Shown: positions 49,086-60,198 of the stretch, piece after piece
Numbering within the stretch: position 1 is the first letter of the stretch
How the letters are laid out: each line of letters starts with the position of its first letter
Source: Cymbidium sinense
Lineage: Eukaryota > Streptophyta > Magnoliopsida > Asparagales > Orchidaceae
Assembly: GCA_021442155.1 (NCBI GenBank)
Contig: CM038221.1
Coordinates: 48,493,648-48,557,647 of the forward strand
Direction of reading: 5' to 3'
DNA length: 64,000 nucleotides
Program-made: the position numbers and the translations under genes
Notes under the pieces: model-generated
Databases searched by the model: none
The model's input: the letters and a program-made list of their open reading frames with translations, nothing else
What the model was told of the DNA's origin: nothing

Positions 49086-49640
49086 CCGAACTTGGTCGGT
49101 CCGACAAGGGCAGTTGACGCCTCTTTCAAGAGAAAACTGGAGCCTCGCCATATAAACTACGGCCCTTGATCGCCTCCAAACTCGGTAGGTCCAACAAGGG
49201 CAGTTGACACCTCTTTCGAGAGAAAATCGGAGCCTCGCCGTATGAATTACGGGCCTTGATCGCCTCCAAACCCGGTCGGTCCGACAAGAGCAGTTGACGC
49301 CTCTTTCGAGGGAAAACCGGAGCCTCGCCGTATGAACTACGGGCCTTGATCACCTCCGAACCCGGTCGGTGCGACAAGGGTAGTTGATGCCTCTTTCGAA
49401 GGGAAAATTGGAGCTTCGCTGTATGAACTACGGGCCTTGATCGCCTCCAAACCCGGTCGGTCCGACAAGGATAGTTGACGCCTCTTTCGAAGGAAAATCA
49501 GAGACTCGATGTATGAATTACGTGTCTTGATCGCCTCCAGCGTGGTCCGATAAGGCCGTTGGCGTCTCTTTTGAAAAGCCGGAACCACGGCGCGTATGCA
49601 GGACCGCCTCGAGCGACCTCCTCTTAAGAAGAAGAGGGAC
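49081..49640 (+). repeat. gypsy copy B 90-bp tandem repeat
   Basis: About six units of 90-91 bp. Anchor GAT of GATCGCCTCCAAAC occurs at 49168, 49258, 49348, 49439 and 49529. Other unit words are CGGTCGGTCCGACAAG, GTTGACGCCTCTTTCGA, GGAGCCTCGCCGTATGAA and CTACGGGCCTT. Because 90 is a multiple of three, the minus strand stays open across units with a 30-residue repeat (DRPGLEAIKARSSYGEAPVF, then PRKRRQL). Same array as copy A 30340-30690. Confidence 0.9.
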
Positions 49641-50322
49641 ACTCTAGCATATGAGGAGTATGCCTTCTCTCTTGACCCTAGGAGAGTTTTTATAGTCCCC
49701 TTATAGGGGCAAATATGTCAAAAATCGCTAAAAATCGCCCAAAATCGTTCAAAGCCTCAAGCTGGCAGCGAAAACATATATATTTTCCCATGCATGAACA
49801 TGTAGCCCCGTGGGCTCCGCATGTTCATGCAGCCTCGCCCCTCCGCTCACAGCTGGCGTTGCCAGCCTTCAGCTCATGCAGACCTGAGCCAGCGTCCGTT
49901 CCGTGACCCGCCAGCGACTGTTCCGCGACCCGTTACAGGCAGGTCGCGATCCGTCACGGCGTGTGACCCTCGACCCGCGTTCAGAGCGTCGACTGAAACC
50001 AACCCACATGGTTTTGTACCGGCCCTCGACTTAGGCGACCTTCCGCACCTCCTTCCTTGGCACCTCCAGAATCGACCGGCAAGCGCAGTAAATATTCGGA
50101 TGAGTCCATAACCGTGAAACCTTGCCCGCGCGTACACGTACACATTCGCGGCCCTACATCCGCTTTCGTGATCATAATCCTGTGCTCACATGAAAATATA
50201 TTCTCTCAAAATGTATAGTTAATGGACCCACAAATTTCATTGAAGAATCTACTATTTTCAAGTATTCACATATACATTTTTGGATGATTAAGATAATATC
50301 ATCCAAAATACGAGCAACGATA
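49641..50322 (+). other. gypsy copy B 3' interior, GC-rich, before 3' LTR
   Basis: Counterpart of copy A 29684-30339. It contains GCGACCCGTTACAG-type GC-rich DNA with overlapping frames on both strands and no known protein. 50160-50310 is the part best kept between copies. Confidence 0.6.
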
Positions 50323-51119
50323 TGACCGAAAATTCTGTGAACGAATCTTGATAAAGCCTCGATTACGAATCAAGATCGAGATCAAGCGCTTCTTATCAAT
50401 TGACTCTTAAACATTGAATGTTTATAGTCAAATCGAGCGTCTTAACGAGCCGGATCTAACAAGCCCAATATCTCATAATTCTGACTTCAATTGAGCATTC
50501 AAATACACAAAATACATCATATAATCAAAGGAATCATTTTGAGCCGTCCGATGGAGAGGAGTGGTTCGAATTTTGCATGTATTTATAGAGATCCATCCTC
50601 TATAAATAGCTCTTCATCATATGAGGCCAAGCAGAGAGGAGAGCTCTAAAGCTTGAAAATCCTCCAAACATAATGGTACCACTTCACGAGACCACCCGTT
50701 AGTTACCGACCACTCGCCGCCGTAGCCGTCGGTACGCCGATCCCGCGATTTCGTCAATCTCGTTGGTTATCGGGTCACGTCGCCGACCCTCGCCGCCGTC
50801 GCCACTACATCGTTCCGTCACCGTCCGCCGGCCATCACGGCGATCTTAATCCGACGACCATTGGTGTTCATTTCTTATATTCTTTGTTGCGCGATTTTGT
50901 AATTTTATGTAATTCTCCTCTGATTTTGTAATTAGTGTCGGAAAACTTGTACTCAAAAGAAATACATAGTGGAAGATTTCTTGGTAGCCTGGTTTTCCCT
51001 CTTTTAGAGGTTTTTTTAAAATTCTAGTTTTGTTCATTTCTTTAAATACTACTGTCTTTGGATTTATGATAAAATTTAAAGAAATAAGCTGTCAATTCTG
51101 CTGGTTTTCTATAGCAACA
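50323..51119 (+). repeat. gypsy copy B 3' LTR
   Basis: About 797 bp, starting TGACCGAAAATTCTG and ending TCTATAGCAACA. TATA box TATAAATA at 50601-50608, followed by GCTCTTCATCATATGAGG and the shared GAGAGGAGAGCTCTAAAGCT block. GC-rich tract at 50690-50870. Confidence 0.83.
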
Positions 51120-54100
51120 ATTATTTATATAATATATTTTATTTGAGATGAGTTCATATTATTATTTTTTTATGTGATTTAATTATCAAAATATTATATA
51201 AATATATATTAACTTTTAAATGTTAAAGTGTAGATATATAAGATTTTAATTATCTATAAATTCGTGTAGGTGTGTGGGTGTGTGTAAATAAAAAAAAAAA
51301 AATCTGATCTGATTAAAAGATGATGTTTTTTCATTATATATAGCATTTATAAAATGCTTATTTCGAAGGATCAAAGTAAATGAATTAATTGAATGGAAAA
51401 CGTACGCTTGATGGAAATTTTGTAGTATCAAAATGCAATAGAACCACACGGCAAGGCGTTTGACTTTTCATAAAATTAAGAACTTCTTTTCAAACTAGTC
51501 CACCATAAATTAAAAACTATTTTTTGAAAGATATCAAAACGGATCACAAAAGGTATTTAAAAATAATCATTATTTGATTTAAAAGGACAGTGTCGTATTC
51601 TTCAAATTCAATATGCAAGAATTTAATACATAATATGACCATAGAGCTCTCAAATAAAAATCTCAACATACGGATCATGGCGGATTGGCGGTCAATTCAA
51701 TGAACTGAATATCTTCTTTAATATGTCACAGTATAAAGCGACTTTTATTTAAGTTTTTATATTTCATGTGAACTTTCTGATGAGTTACTCAAGAGTTTAA
51801 ATATATAATTTAATTGTAAGAATGAAATAATTTTTGCTCTGAGGCTATTTGGATAGCTAAATTTAAAATATATTATAAAAAATGCAGTTTAATGAAAGAA
51901 ATATATTTAGAATATTTTTAAATTATGTGCATAATAATTCTATAAATATAACAATTTATTTTTTATATTTGATGAAAGGAAGTGGTACAAAGTAAAATAT
52001 GATGACTACATCACCTATCCTACAACAACGATAGTGGTGAGAGATGATTGCCAAACAATGGCAAAAATAAGCAATGGCTAAGGTGGTTGTGGCAAAGGTC
52101 GCAATGGTTGAGGCAATGGCAAATGGTGGTCAATGTATGGCAAGTGAAGACTGATGGTCATGATGGGAACCACTATATGTGTTTAAATTGACTATAGCTT
52201 TAGTGCATTCCAAACTAGACCAAAATTAAGTGAGTTCCAAACTAGGCCAAAATTAGGTGAGTTTTGAATATATCAAAAATGAATTACAATGTGTATTTGA
52301 AATTCCATAAAAATTTTTATTGCATTCTAAATTATTCAAAACAAACATAAAAATTTTAAAATACAGTGAATTTAAAATACTTTACACTATAAATTTCTCA
52401 AATCAAACATTCTCTAAAAAATAAATTTAACATAAAAAGATTCACATTATTGGCCTAATTTTTTATGAGGTTCCCATCTTTTTCTAATTTTAGGATCTCA
52501 ATTCTAGATGAGGGACTTCCTTACTTAGGCCCTTAGGACACCTCTCAATGATTAAGTGAGCTCCAAACTCAAAATCAAAGTCAAAATAAATTAAACTAAA
52601 ACTAATATTAAAAACAAATGAAATAAAATTCAGGATTTAAATCTAAATTAAACTAAATTGAAATCAAATTGATTAGACTTACACCAGGCTTGTGTGCCCC
52701 ACCAAGACTTGACATAGCCAAAATATGTTAGATAAACTCAAACACTCATAAATTCAATAAAATTGAATAAAACTTAAAATGAAACACATTTGAATCAAAA
52801 TATAAACTTAATTGACTCTTAATTAAGTTAATTTGATCTAAACCTAAATGGGCTCATTTGGACAAGAATTCAAATCAAATCAAATTGAACAAAATTAAAT
52901 CAAATCAAATCTATTAAAAAGCTTAAATTATTATTCAAGCTTAATCAAATTCAAATCTAAATTTAATTAAGGTTCAAATTGCCAATTAGAGTATCTGTCC
53001 CAAATGTTCTAATATATGTCTCACTAAGTCTAAATCGAATTTAATTAAAATCAAATTAAATTAAACTTTTTTAAGGACTAAAATCATTATACTAAAGAAC
53101 CAAGACCAATTCAAGCTCATTTAAGGTCTAATTTGGCCAATTAGAATATTTGACCCAAATATGCTTAAATGAATCCAATTGAGTTAAAATCAAATAAAAT
53201 AGAATTTAAAAAAAAAAATTAGGCATTTCAAATCACTTAAAATAAATGATTGAACTAAATCCAAACTTTCCCTTAGTCTAATTGACCTATCTGGGCCAAT
53301 GGATCCAAGTGAACTCAAATTAACCCAATTATATCACAATAGGCTAAATCCAAAATTTACTCAAGTCAATTGCAAACAATCAATCTCAAAAACTCCAAAT
53401 AACTCACCATATATTTTAAGGCTTAACCAAAGTTTGAAATGACCAATTAAGTCATTTGGCCCTATTTGACCCATGTGGATCAAATTGAGTCAATTTAGTC
53501 TCTAAAAAATTCAAGCCAAATTCAATTGATTCTAAATGTTTTAAATAATTAATCAATATAATCTAAACTTATTTCTAACCCAATTAGATAAATAGAGATC
53601 ATTTGTCCCAACCCAACATAATTGGGTCATGTTGAGTCAATCTATGGTTTATGCGATGGGCTTTTAGAATAAAAATAAATTTTTACCCAACTTAATTAAA
53701 CAATTCAAATATAAAAATAATAAACTCATAACCTCTCATAATTAATTCCATAAGATTAAACAATAAAAATCACTAAACACTATTAAGATTTGAGAAGTAT
53801 GATTACATATTTATTTATTATTTTTTTGAATTGGGTCATTCTTACATTGCATATACTGGGGAATCTAATCATTGAGGATGATCACTCTTCTTAAGAAAAT
53901 CTGCTTTTTTATTTAATTCATAATAACTTCTAATTACATTTCATTATAGACATAATTACATACCCAAAGTCTTAAAAATAAGATCAAATATCTAAAAATA
54001 AAAAAAACCATGTAAATTCGTGCATTAATTAAAATCATATCATATCATTAATGATCTTAGATATATAGAGTGAGTCTATATTTTTAGATTCTTTCTTAAT

Positions 54101-55649
54101 TAGTAATAGTTTAAACCATCTAATTTCTCATAAGATTGAATTCTAGACCTCAAAGGATAAAAGATGTTGGCGGAAACCCTAACAAGTAGGTTATAAGTTG
54201 AAGAGTGAATAGGTTTGTATTTTTTAGTGAGAGAGAAATACATACATAATAATTGTTCTTTATTAGACTATCTTGAATTTCTGACTTATGTTAGAAGCAC
54301 ATTTAGATATAAGATCTAAGGGATCTTATTTATTTTATTTTTTGTTATAAGAATAAGTCCTCTTCTGTAGGCTTTTCTACAGTCTTATATTGTTAAAATA
54401 TAAATCATATCATTCTAATAAAATGTCAACGTATAATGAAATAAATTTCATTTTCAAAATTAGAAAGCTCAATAATATAATTAGTTGAAGTGCTTATTGA
54501 GCTTTCTAGTATCAATTGAACTTCCTACTTCTTCCTATTTGGAATCCAAAAGAATTCTTTGCTTTTGGAATCCAAAAAAAATTCTTTTCTTTGATCTACT
54601 CAATTTGACTTTCATTTTCAGTCTTAAAATCAAGCTTTAAAGTCTACAAAAATAAAGAATTAATTTCTTTAATTGAGAGTTTTCATAATAAGTTTTTCTT
54701 TTAAAAGATGTAATAAATTATAAGAGTTTATCCTTTAGGAAATTGAGAATCAGATATAAAATAATCTCTATTCTATTTTATCCGTATAATTTAGAGGTTA
54801 GTCATGGATTCAACTAATAGGCACCAAACCTTACATCTAGTGCCCAACAATGCTATAGTAAAGACAATAAAACATGCCAATGTCTAAGTCATAAACCTAA
54901 CGCTCGAGCGTCAAGTAAATATATATTTTGGAGTAGAGACTAGAGACAAAGAGAGCCTAGCATTAGATTGGGATCCGACACTGATTTTGCTCTAATGTGG
55001 ACTCGATAATTCCCTTATAAACTTTATGAAAATAGGTTATATATCCATAATTTTTTCTTCAACGTTAGAAAAAAATTCTCTAATAGTGTAATAGGTTAAT
55101 AGGTCATTTTGTCCTATCAATTAGGCGCTGTCTTGGACAAATTACTCTTATTTAAAATAAGGGGGCATTTACATACATAAATTTCTTAAAATTATATGAA
55201 AAATAATATCATTATTAAGTTATTAAATTGAAATACACCTTTTTATATATATAAATACTATATTTATAAATAGCAAAATTTAGAAATTAGATATATAAAT
55301 GGATAGAAATTTTATGCTATTTATGTAAATTTTTCTTGAAAATTTTTATCACAACTTAAACGACTAATTTGACCAGATCATGCATTCTTTCTCAAAATTT
55401 CTAAGAAAAGAAGTTTTTTTAATGATGTATTGTTTTGCTTGAACTAAAATAAAAATTTATATTTAATCAAGTGAATAAGCTGTTTATAAACATATTTTTG
55501 AGCAATCTTGAACGGAATAAAAGATGTTTACTTAGAAAATGGCCCTTCCTATTAAATGTTATAATAAATTAAAACTATTAAACAATGCAACATTTTAGAA
55601 ATGCTGAACTAATTGCTTACTTGTTAATGATTTCAACCGTTTTTGGCAA
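51120..55649. other. AT-rich intergenic DNA without recognised gene
   Basis: 4.5 kb with no coding frame above about 60 codons and no terminal repeats found. 52030-52160 has short GGCAATGG/TGGTGG repetition. 52560-53650 is rich in AATCAAA and AAATTAAA words and contains a degenerate ~150-bp repeat (listed separately). The rest is plain AT-rich DNA. Confidence 0.6.
52850..53650. repeat. degenerate repeat, spacing about 150 bp
   Basis: A motif of the form CCAATTAGA.TATTTG.CCCAAAT (also GGGCCAATGGATCCAA, GACCAATTAAGTCATTTGGCC and ACCCAATTAGATAAATAGAG versions) recurs near 52985, 53133, 53290, 53440 and 53580, each followed by AAATTGAGTTA/AATCAAATTAA-like DNA. It is strongly diverged; perhaps the fossil of a tandem array in a transposon. 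Confidence 0.4.
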
Positions 55650-55760
55650 GGCTGAATTTTTAAAATAAGTATATTTAAAAACATAATTAATGGAGTAGAC
55701 ATAAAAAAAGTATTAAAATTAGGCACAGCCGTCCGTTTAACGGGTGACTGGCTCCAGAGA
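55650..55760 (+). repeat. MULE D left terminal inverted repeat
   Basis: Pairs with 61920-62030. The palindromic GTCCGTTTAACGGGTGAC element at about 55730-55747 ends the well-matched part. Confidence 0.85.
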
Positions 55761-55784
55761 AAATTTTTTTAAAAAAAATTGTAG

Positions 55785-56330
55785 ACTAGCTGCGGTATTT
55801 TGGCCGTACCAGAGTCGTCCGTTGTCGGAATTTAGCGAGTTTGATATCGTTGGAATCGGCACAAAATTCTCCACAACTTTTATGTTGACTGAAAAAGGCA
55901 ATTGTGGCTCATTGCATAGCAGATTTTACCAATGCGTGAAAAATCAGCGGCGCAGTTTTGAATAGTGCGACCAGCCGCGGTATTTTGGCTGTACCAGAGT
56001 CGTCCGTTGTCAGAATTTAGCGAACTTGGTATCTTTGGAATCGGCACAAAATTACCCACGACTTTCATGTTGATCGAAAAAAGGCGATTCTGGCTCCTTG
56101 CGTAGCAGACTTCGCTAATGCGCGAAAAATCGGCGGCGCAATTTTGAATAGTGCGACCAGCTGCGGTATTTTGGCTGTACCGGAGTCGTCCGTTGTCAGA
56201 ATTTAGCAAGCTTGGTATCGTTGGAATCGGCACAAAATTCCCCATGACTTTTATGTTGATGCAGAGATGTGATTTTAGACCGTTGCGCAGCAGTTTTTGT
56301 GGATATGTATGGATTCAAAATAACAACAGT
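55785..56330. repeat. MULE D subterminal ~185-bp tandem repeat, three units
   Basis: Anchor GCGGTATTTTGG at 55792, 55977 and 56163. Units share GTACCRGAGTCGTCCGTTGT, CAGAATTTAGCRARCTTGGT, TCGTTGGAATCGGCACAAAA and TTTATGTTGA. Frames through it (55880-56245) repeat a GNFVPIPTIPSLLNSDNG peptide on the minus strand; probably a by-product of repetition. MULE C has fewer units. Confidence 0.9.
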
Positions 56331-56639
56331 GGATGGATCATTACAAAGTTTGCAAGAAAATAATAGATGTGGCAATCTCATTACAAAGTTTGCAAGCTGA
56401 AACAGCTACTCAACATGACAAATTCATAGCTTTTATCTACATCTCCAAAATTTCTAAATCTGATAGTTTAATACCAACAAGATATCTCTGATATTCCGCA
56501 GGAAAAAATAGAAATATATAACATAGATAAGCGTTGTCTTGATATGCAGTGTACATAGGAAATATAAAATATTGACAAAACAGTGTACATCATGCTATCA
56601 GATGATCTACAATTACAGATGACAATTGAGGACATCTAA

Positions 56640-58600
56640 CGATAGCGGTGTGTGCGTGGTGGAAGTGCGTCACTCCCTGGATTATACTGAGCAGGTGGTC
56701 GTCAAGGACGGTCTCACAAATGGTGTTCGTCTTTGCGTTTCATCTCCACGGTTAGTAGTCTACTGGATCATCGAGGTGTAACATCGGGTATCTCCTGATG
56801 ATGGTCGGAAGGGACGATGGGGTACACTCTGTGCATATGCATCATGTAGAATGGTGAGTGAGGATACATATGAGGGTGCCATGGCGAAATGGGCCCATGG
56901 CTTCACGATAAGAATGAGGTATGCCAAATGGGTAACTGTATGGACCTGTGTCAAATCCTATAATATGTGATTGAGAATACGAAGGTGCTGCAGAAGAACT
57001 ACTGGCTTCATCTGTATCCCTGCACCTGCTATCTGATATGTGCATATTCTTGCGTAGTTCCCTACATAACTCCTCATAAGTGTTAATTGAATGCTGAAAA
57101 TTAGTGTCTTGGTCTCTCCCAAAATAAGGCTGGAAAATATCTTATGTGTCCAAGATATGTTCTCACTGCACAGGCAAGTATGTAATTCAGTTCTCATAAC
57201 ATATAAATATTTGATTAGCATACAATTTTTTAGTGCTTACCATCAGTCTCTCTCCAGGAGCTTGAGGATAGTAGGTGATAGGCGGAATGGTCGGAGCCTT
57301 GAGCATGTACAAGGAAGCCCAGGACCAATACCACCTCATGTATCGACTGATAGTCGGGTCAACAGGAGGTATAACATCATCAACGACAATAATTGAATCA
57401 TGTCTGGCCTCCCACTGTGATATGTGAACCTGGTGATAATCAACCCAGTTAACATCAGCCTTCCCGCGACCATCGACTCGCTGAAATGAAGAATCTATAG
57501 GCACCACGTCCACTCTAGGTGATAGACCAAAGCTGCGAGCACCGCGATCACGGGAGGTACAACTTAATTCTTTTCCGGTGATCAAGCGGTACCCTGGAGT
57601 CAAATAGCCTCCCCCAGCGGCAGATGCCACTCGTCGCGTGCGATGTCCGTCGGCTCCATATCACTTACAATATGACAGAAAAATTAAATGTCATACATAA
57701 GATTGTAGAGGTAAAAATATGAACCAAATGTGCTCTTAGTCATACCTGACTCTGTAGCAGCCCATCAAGCTCATCTCTGTACACTCTAACATGGACAGGT
57801 GTCATATCTCGTAGATAACCCTCATTCCACGCAATAGCCCAACCCATCAACTCTGCTGAAATGGTACGTAATATAGGTCGACCAACATGTACATGCTCCG
57901 ACCAAACTGTGCGACATCACGCCATGTTAGTTCGCTTTGGCCTTGTTGCCTCATTCAACTCCACATAAGTGCTAACATTTCTTGGAGTACGTTGAACAAG
58001 CTCAAATCATCCGATGGCGCTAAGTACTATATGTACCTCGACGGGGCGTATCTGGCGGAAAGAAAATAATAGTGAGCAATATGTAAGCTAGGTGCATCAT
58101 AAAGTCGACATCGGTAGATCCAAGTATGAATCCCTATAAAATGTCCGGTCGATAGCGTAAAGGTGCAGGTCGCACGCATCTCCCATGCAAAATGTGGATG
58201 TAACATGTGGCTGTACTAGATCATTGTATACCACATCGAGCTCTGGATGTCTCCTGATCAGCTCATCACAACAATCAGGCCAAGATAGTCATCGTCTCCC
58301 CTCCAAATCACTGTAGGTCTTATAATAGGAGGCTCATCAATCCATACTCCTAGAATCATAGCCACATCCTGCGGCGTACTTGTCATCTCACCAATTGCGA
58401 AATGAAATGTGTTTATCTGCGGTGTCCAACGCTTAACTAAGGCTATAAGCAGGTGGTGATCAAGCCTAATATACTGCAACTGTGAAAGATAGTCTAAGCC
58501 AGCATCACGCAATTCATCCATAAATCTAGGGCGGTTCTCGGCCACTCCACGTCGATGGAGTGTGGCCTCAATTGTCATAATAATATGAATTGATGATTTT
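56640..58600 (-). pseudogene. MULE D plant mobile domain (PMD) gene
   Basis: PMD start: ENRPRFMDELRDAGLDYLSQ, YIRLDHHLLIALVKRWTPQI and NTFHFAIGEMTSTPQDVAMI with LGVWIDEPPI (58258-58560). C-terminal half 57187-57630: SSFQRVDGRGKADVNWVDYH, ISQWEARHDSIIVVDDVIPP and DPTISRYMRWYWSWASLYM, then YYPQAPGERL and a tail with HISDSRCRDTDEASSSS (about 57010-57045) and a PFGIPHSY-rich end. In between (57640-58250) are frame breaks and an intron-like AT-rich part. PMD genes of hosts (MAIL1/MAIN type) act in silencing and genome stability; those carried by MULEs have no known role. Confidence 0.78.
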
Positions 58601-58917
58601 ATGAAAATGACATTTAGAGTATGATAACTTTGATAAATAATAAAACTACATTGTTCTTGCAATTCAACCTTAAATGATATTGAGGACATAACAAACACCT
58701 GAAATTTATTTAAATTTATTCTTGTGGAATCCAGGCATCTCCTAGCTTCATGCTCATTTTGTTGCTGCTGAGCCTTCACACGTGGTGCAAATATCGAATC
58801 ATTTTGGCTGATCAGATCAGAAGCTGTCTCAAGGCATTTGATAAAAACTGATAAAAGATTGTAATAAATTGATGTATTTAAAGCTTGTATCGGCAACCCA
58901 CGTGCCCTCTTGAGCAC
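58258..58917 (-). pseudogene. fused frame: transposase C-terminus joined to PMD start (MULE D)
   Basis: One uninterrupted 219-codon frame begins with transposase C-terminal sequence (LPIQALNTSIYYNLLSVFIK, QNDSIFAPRVKAQQQQNEHE, VMSSISFKVELQEQC). It loses the SWIM finger that MULE C has at this point, crosses about 35 codons of linker (SYHTLNVIFIKSSIHIIM), and enters the PMD. Compared with MULE C, roughly 0.5-0.8 kb between the two genes is missing, so a deletion created the fusion. Whether it is ever translated is unknown. Confidence 0.7.
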
Positions 58918-58967
58918 ACCTTTGAAACACTCTTAGTAGTCATTGTCTTTGTATCGATATCTCATCA

Positions 58968-59480
58968 TTACTCAATGACCATTTTACATCTCTTGCAAGC
59001 GACCAGACCTATTTTGATATTCCCTATATCTATAACATAATGTGTAAAGGTGTGAATGTCAGTTGTATTATCTGTCAAGGACATCTTCTGACACACAAAC
59101 TCAGCATCAGAAATTCTCATAGTTCTACATGCCTTCTTGAAATTCTCTCTAAGATGGCGTAAGCAATGACAGTGTTTATCCCAAAGAAAAAATTTACAGC
59201 ATCCATGTACTAAGCCTGAATGTCGGTTAGAGATAATGCATAAATCAGGTCGAGTGCATATAAGCGGAATCAAGTCTTGTAATGTCCTAATAAACCAACC
59301 CCAAGACTCATTACACTCTGCTTCCACTATTGCAAATTCCAAAGGATACAAGCCATTATTTGCATCAATACCAACTGCAGTAAGAAGAGTGCCTCTGTAC
59401 TTTCCCAAGAGAAATGTATCGTCAAGACTTAAGACTGGTCTACAAAATTGTCAATCGACTATAGATGGCCCAAATGACCA
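58968..59480 (-). pseudogene. MULE D transposase catalytic domain
   Basis: Pieces: VLSLDDTFLLGKYRGTLLTA (first catalytic D in LDD), VGIDANNGLYPLEFAIVEAE, CNESWGWFIRTLQDLIPLIC and PDLCIISNRHSGLVHG (second conserved acidic/RH region; family ISDRH has become ISNRH, so the D is lost), then HCLRHLRENFKKACRTMRIS. Open for 146 codons (58968-59408), with a stop just upstream near 59455. Loss of the aspartate in ISNRH should inactivate it. Confidence 0.85.
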
Positions 59481-59505
59481 GAATATGCGCTAAAAATAGC
59501 CAGAT

Positions 59506-60098
59506 TCACTTGACTGAATGCGGTTCCGTTCCAGCATACGCACATACAATAGTCATGAAGTGATTTAGTGAGCGGTATGACTCTTCCCAACTGCTAAAAA
59601 TAGCCTGTATAGCCTTTCTACGTGTATCCCAAGCTTTCATATAGGACACCATAATATTAAATTTTGATTCCGTACGACCAATAATTTTCCTGGATTTCAA
59701 ATCCAATTGGTATCTAATGATAGATTGGATGTAGTAATAATAAACCGTGCACTTTGTATGGTGCTCAATATTGAATGAGAACATGTGTGTCGTCATACCG
59801 AGAAATCCTCCAAGCGACCAAGCCTCTTGCTTTCGAGCATGTATATACCAAGCATGGCTTCTTGAAATGACTGTATGTATGTAAAGTATAGTGAACATCA
59901 TCTTGTTAGAGTCACATGTTTCATATTCCACGTTATTTGTTATGGACCAACCCCAAACAGTAAATTTAAAGTGTCTTTTGTCATGGAAACACATCTCTTC
60001 ATTTAAGTCTGCTAGAATAAAATTCTCTTCTAGAAAAATAGAATCTACTGAGAGGCCATCAAAGTTTAGTTGTTCATCCCATTCTTGTGCTGTCTAGC
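59506..60098 (-). pseudogene. MULE D transposase DNA-binding domain
   Basis: MCFHDKRHFKFTVWGWSITN (59994), then a decayed zinc region (ligands partly lost; HMFSFNIEHHTK replaces the HTCS.NI of MULE C), then YQLDLKSRKIIGRTESKFNI and AIFSSWEESYRSLNHF. Upstream, 60000-60098, LNFDGLSVDSIFLEENFIL-like precedes it, interrupted by a stop at 60095. Confidence 0.8.
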
Positions 60099-60198
60099 AA
60101 GCCTGAATGTAATCATTGCTACTAAACATGTGTTCTTCAGTATTGATTATTTTGTTAGAGTAATCTCTTACCAAATGACCGTTCCCAGAGTTTGGACA

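Larger units (their letters stand above)
45181..51119 (+). mobile_element. gypsy-type gag-protease-only LTR element, copy B (TR-GAG/LARD-like)
   Basis: A 5.9-kb element in plus orientation: 5' LTR 45181-45995, gag 46288-47150, zinc knuckle remains near 47350-47405, protease 47690-48231, tandem arrays 48540-48800 and 49080-49620, a GC-rich interior, then 3' LTR 50323-51119. As in copy A, the coding part stops after the protease with no reverse transcriptase or integrase. An LTR-like GC-rich tract (48830-49085) sits between the two arrays, absent from copy A. I see no clear target duplication (TGATA before; ACAAT or ATTAT after, depending on the end chosen). Confidence 0.83.

Noticed and set aside
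49081..49640. 90-bp regular array considered as CRISPR
   Set aside because: Repeat and 'spacer' are both conserved between units, the setting is an LTR element of a plant, and there are no cas genes.
28769..51119. Endogenous pararetrovirus (caulimovirid) origin of the gag-protease elements
   Set aside because: Flanking LTRs, a primer-binding region next to the LTR and Tat-type gag fit an LTR retrotransposon; no movement protein, coat or RT is present.
55744..56363. Repeated peptide GNFVPIPTIPSLLNSDNG read as a protein
   Set aside because: Lies in the subterminal tandem repeat near a transposon end; openness follows from repetition and no start or context fits.
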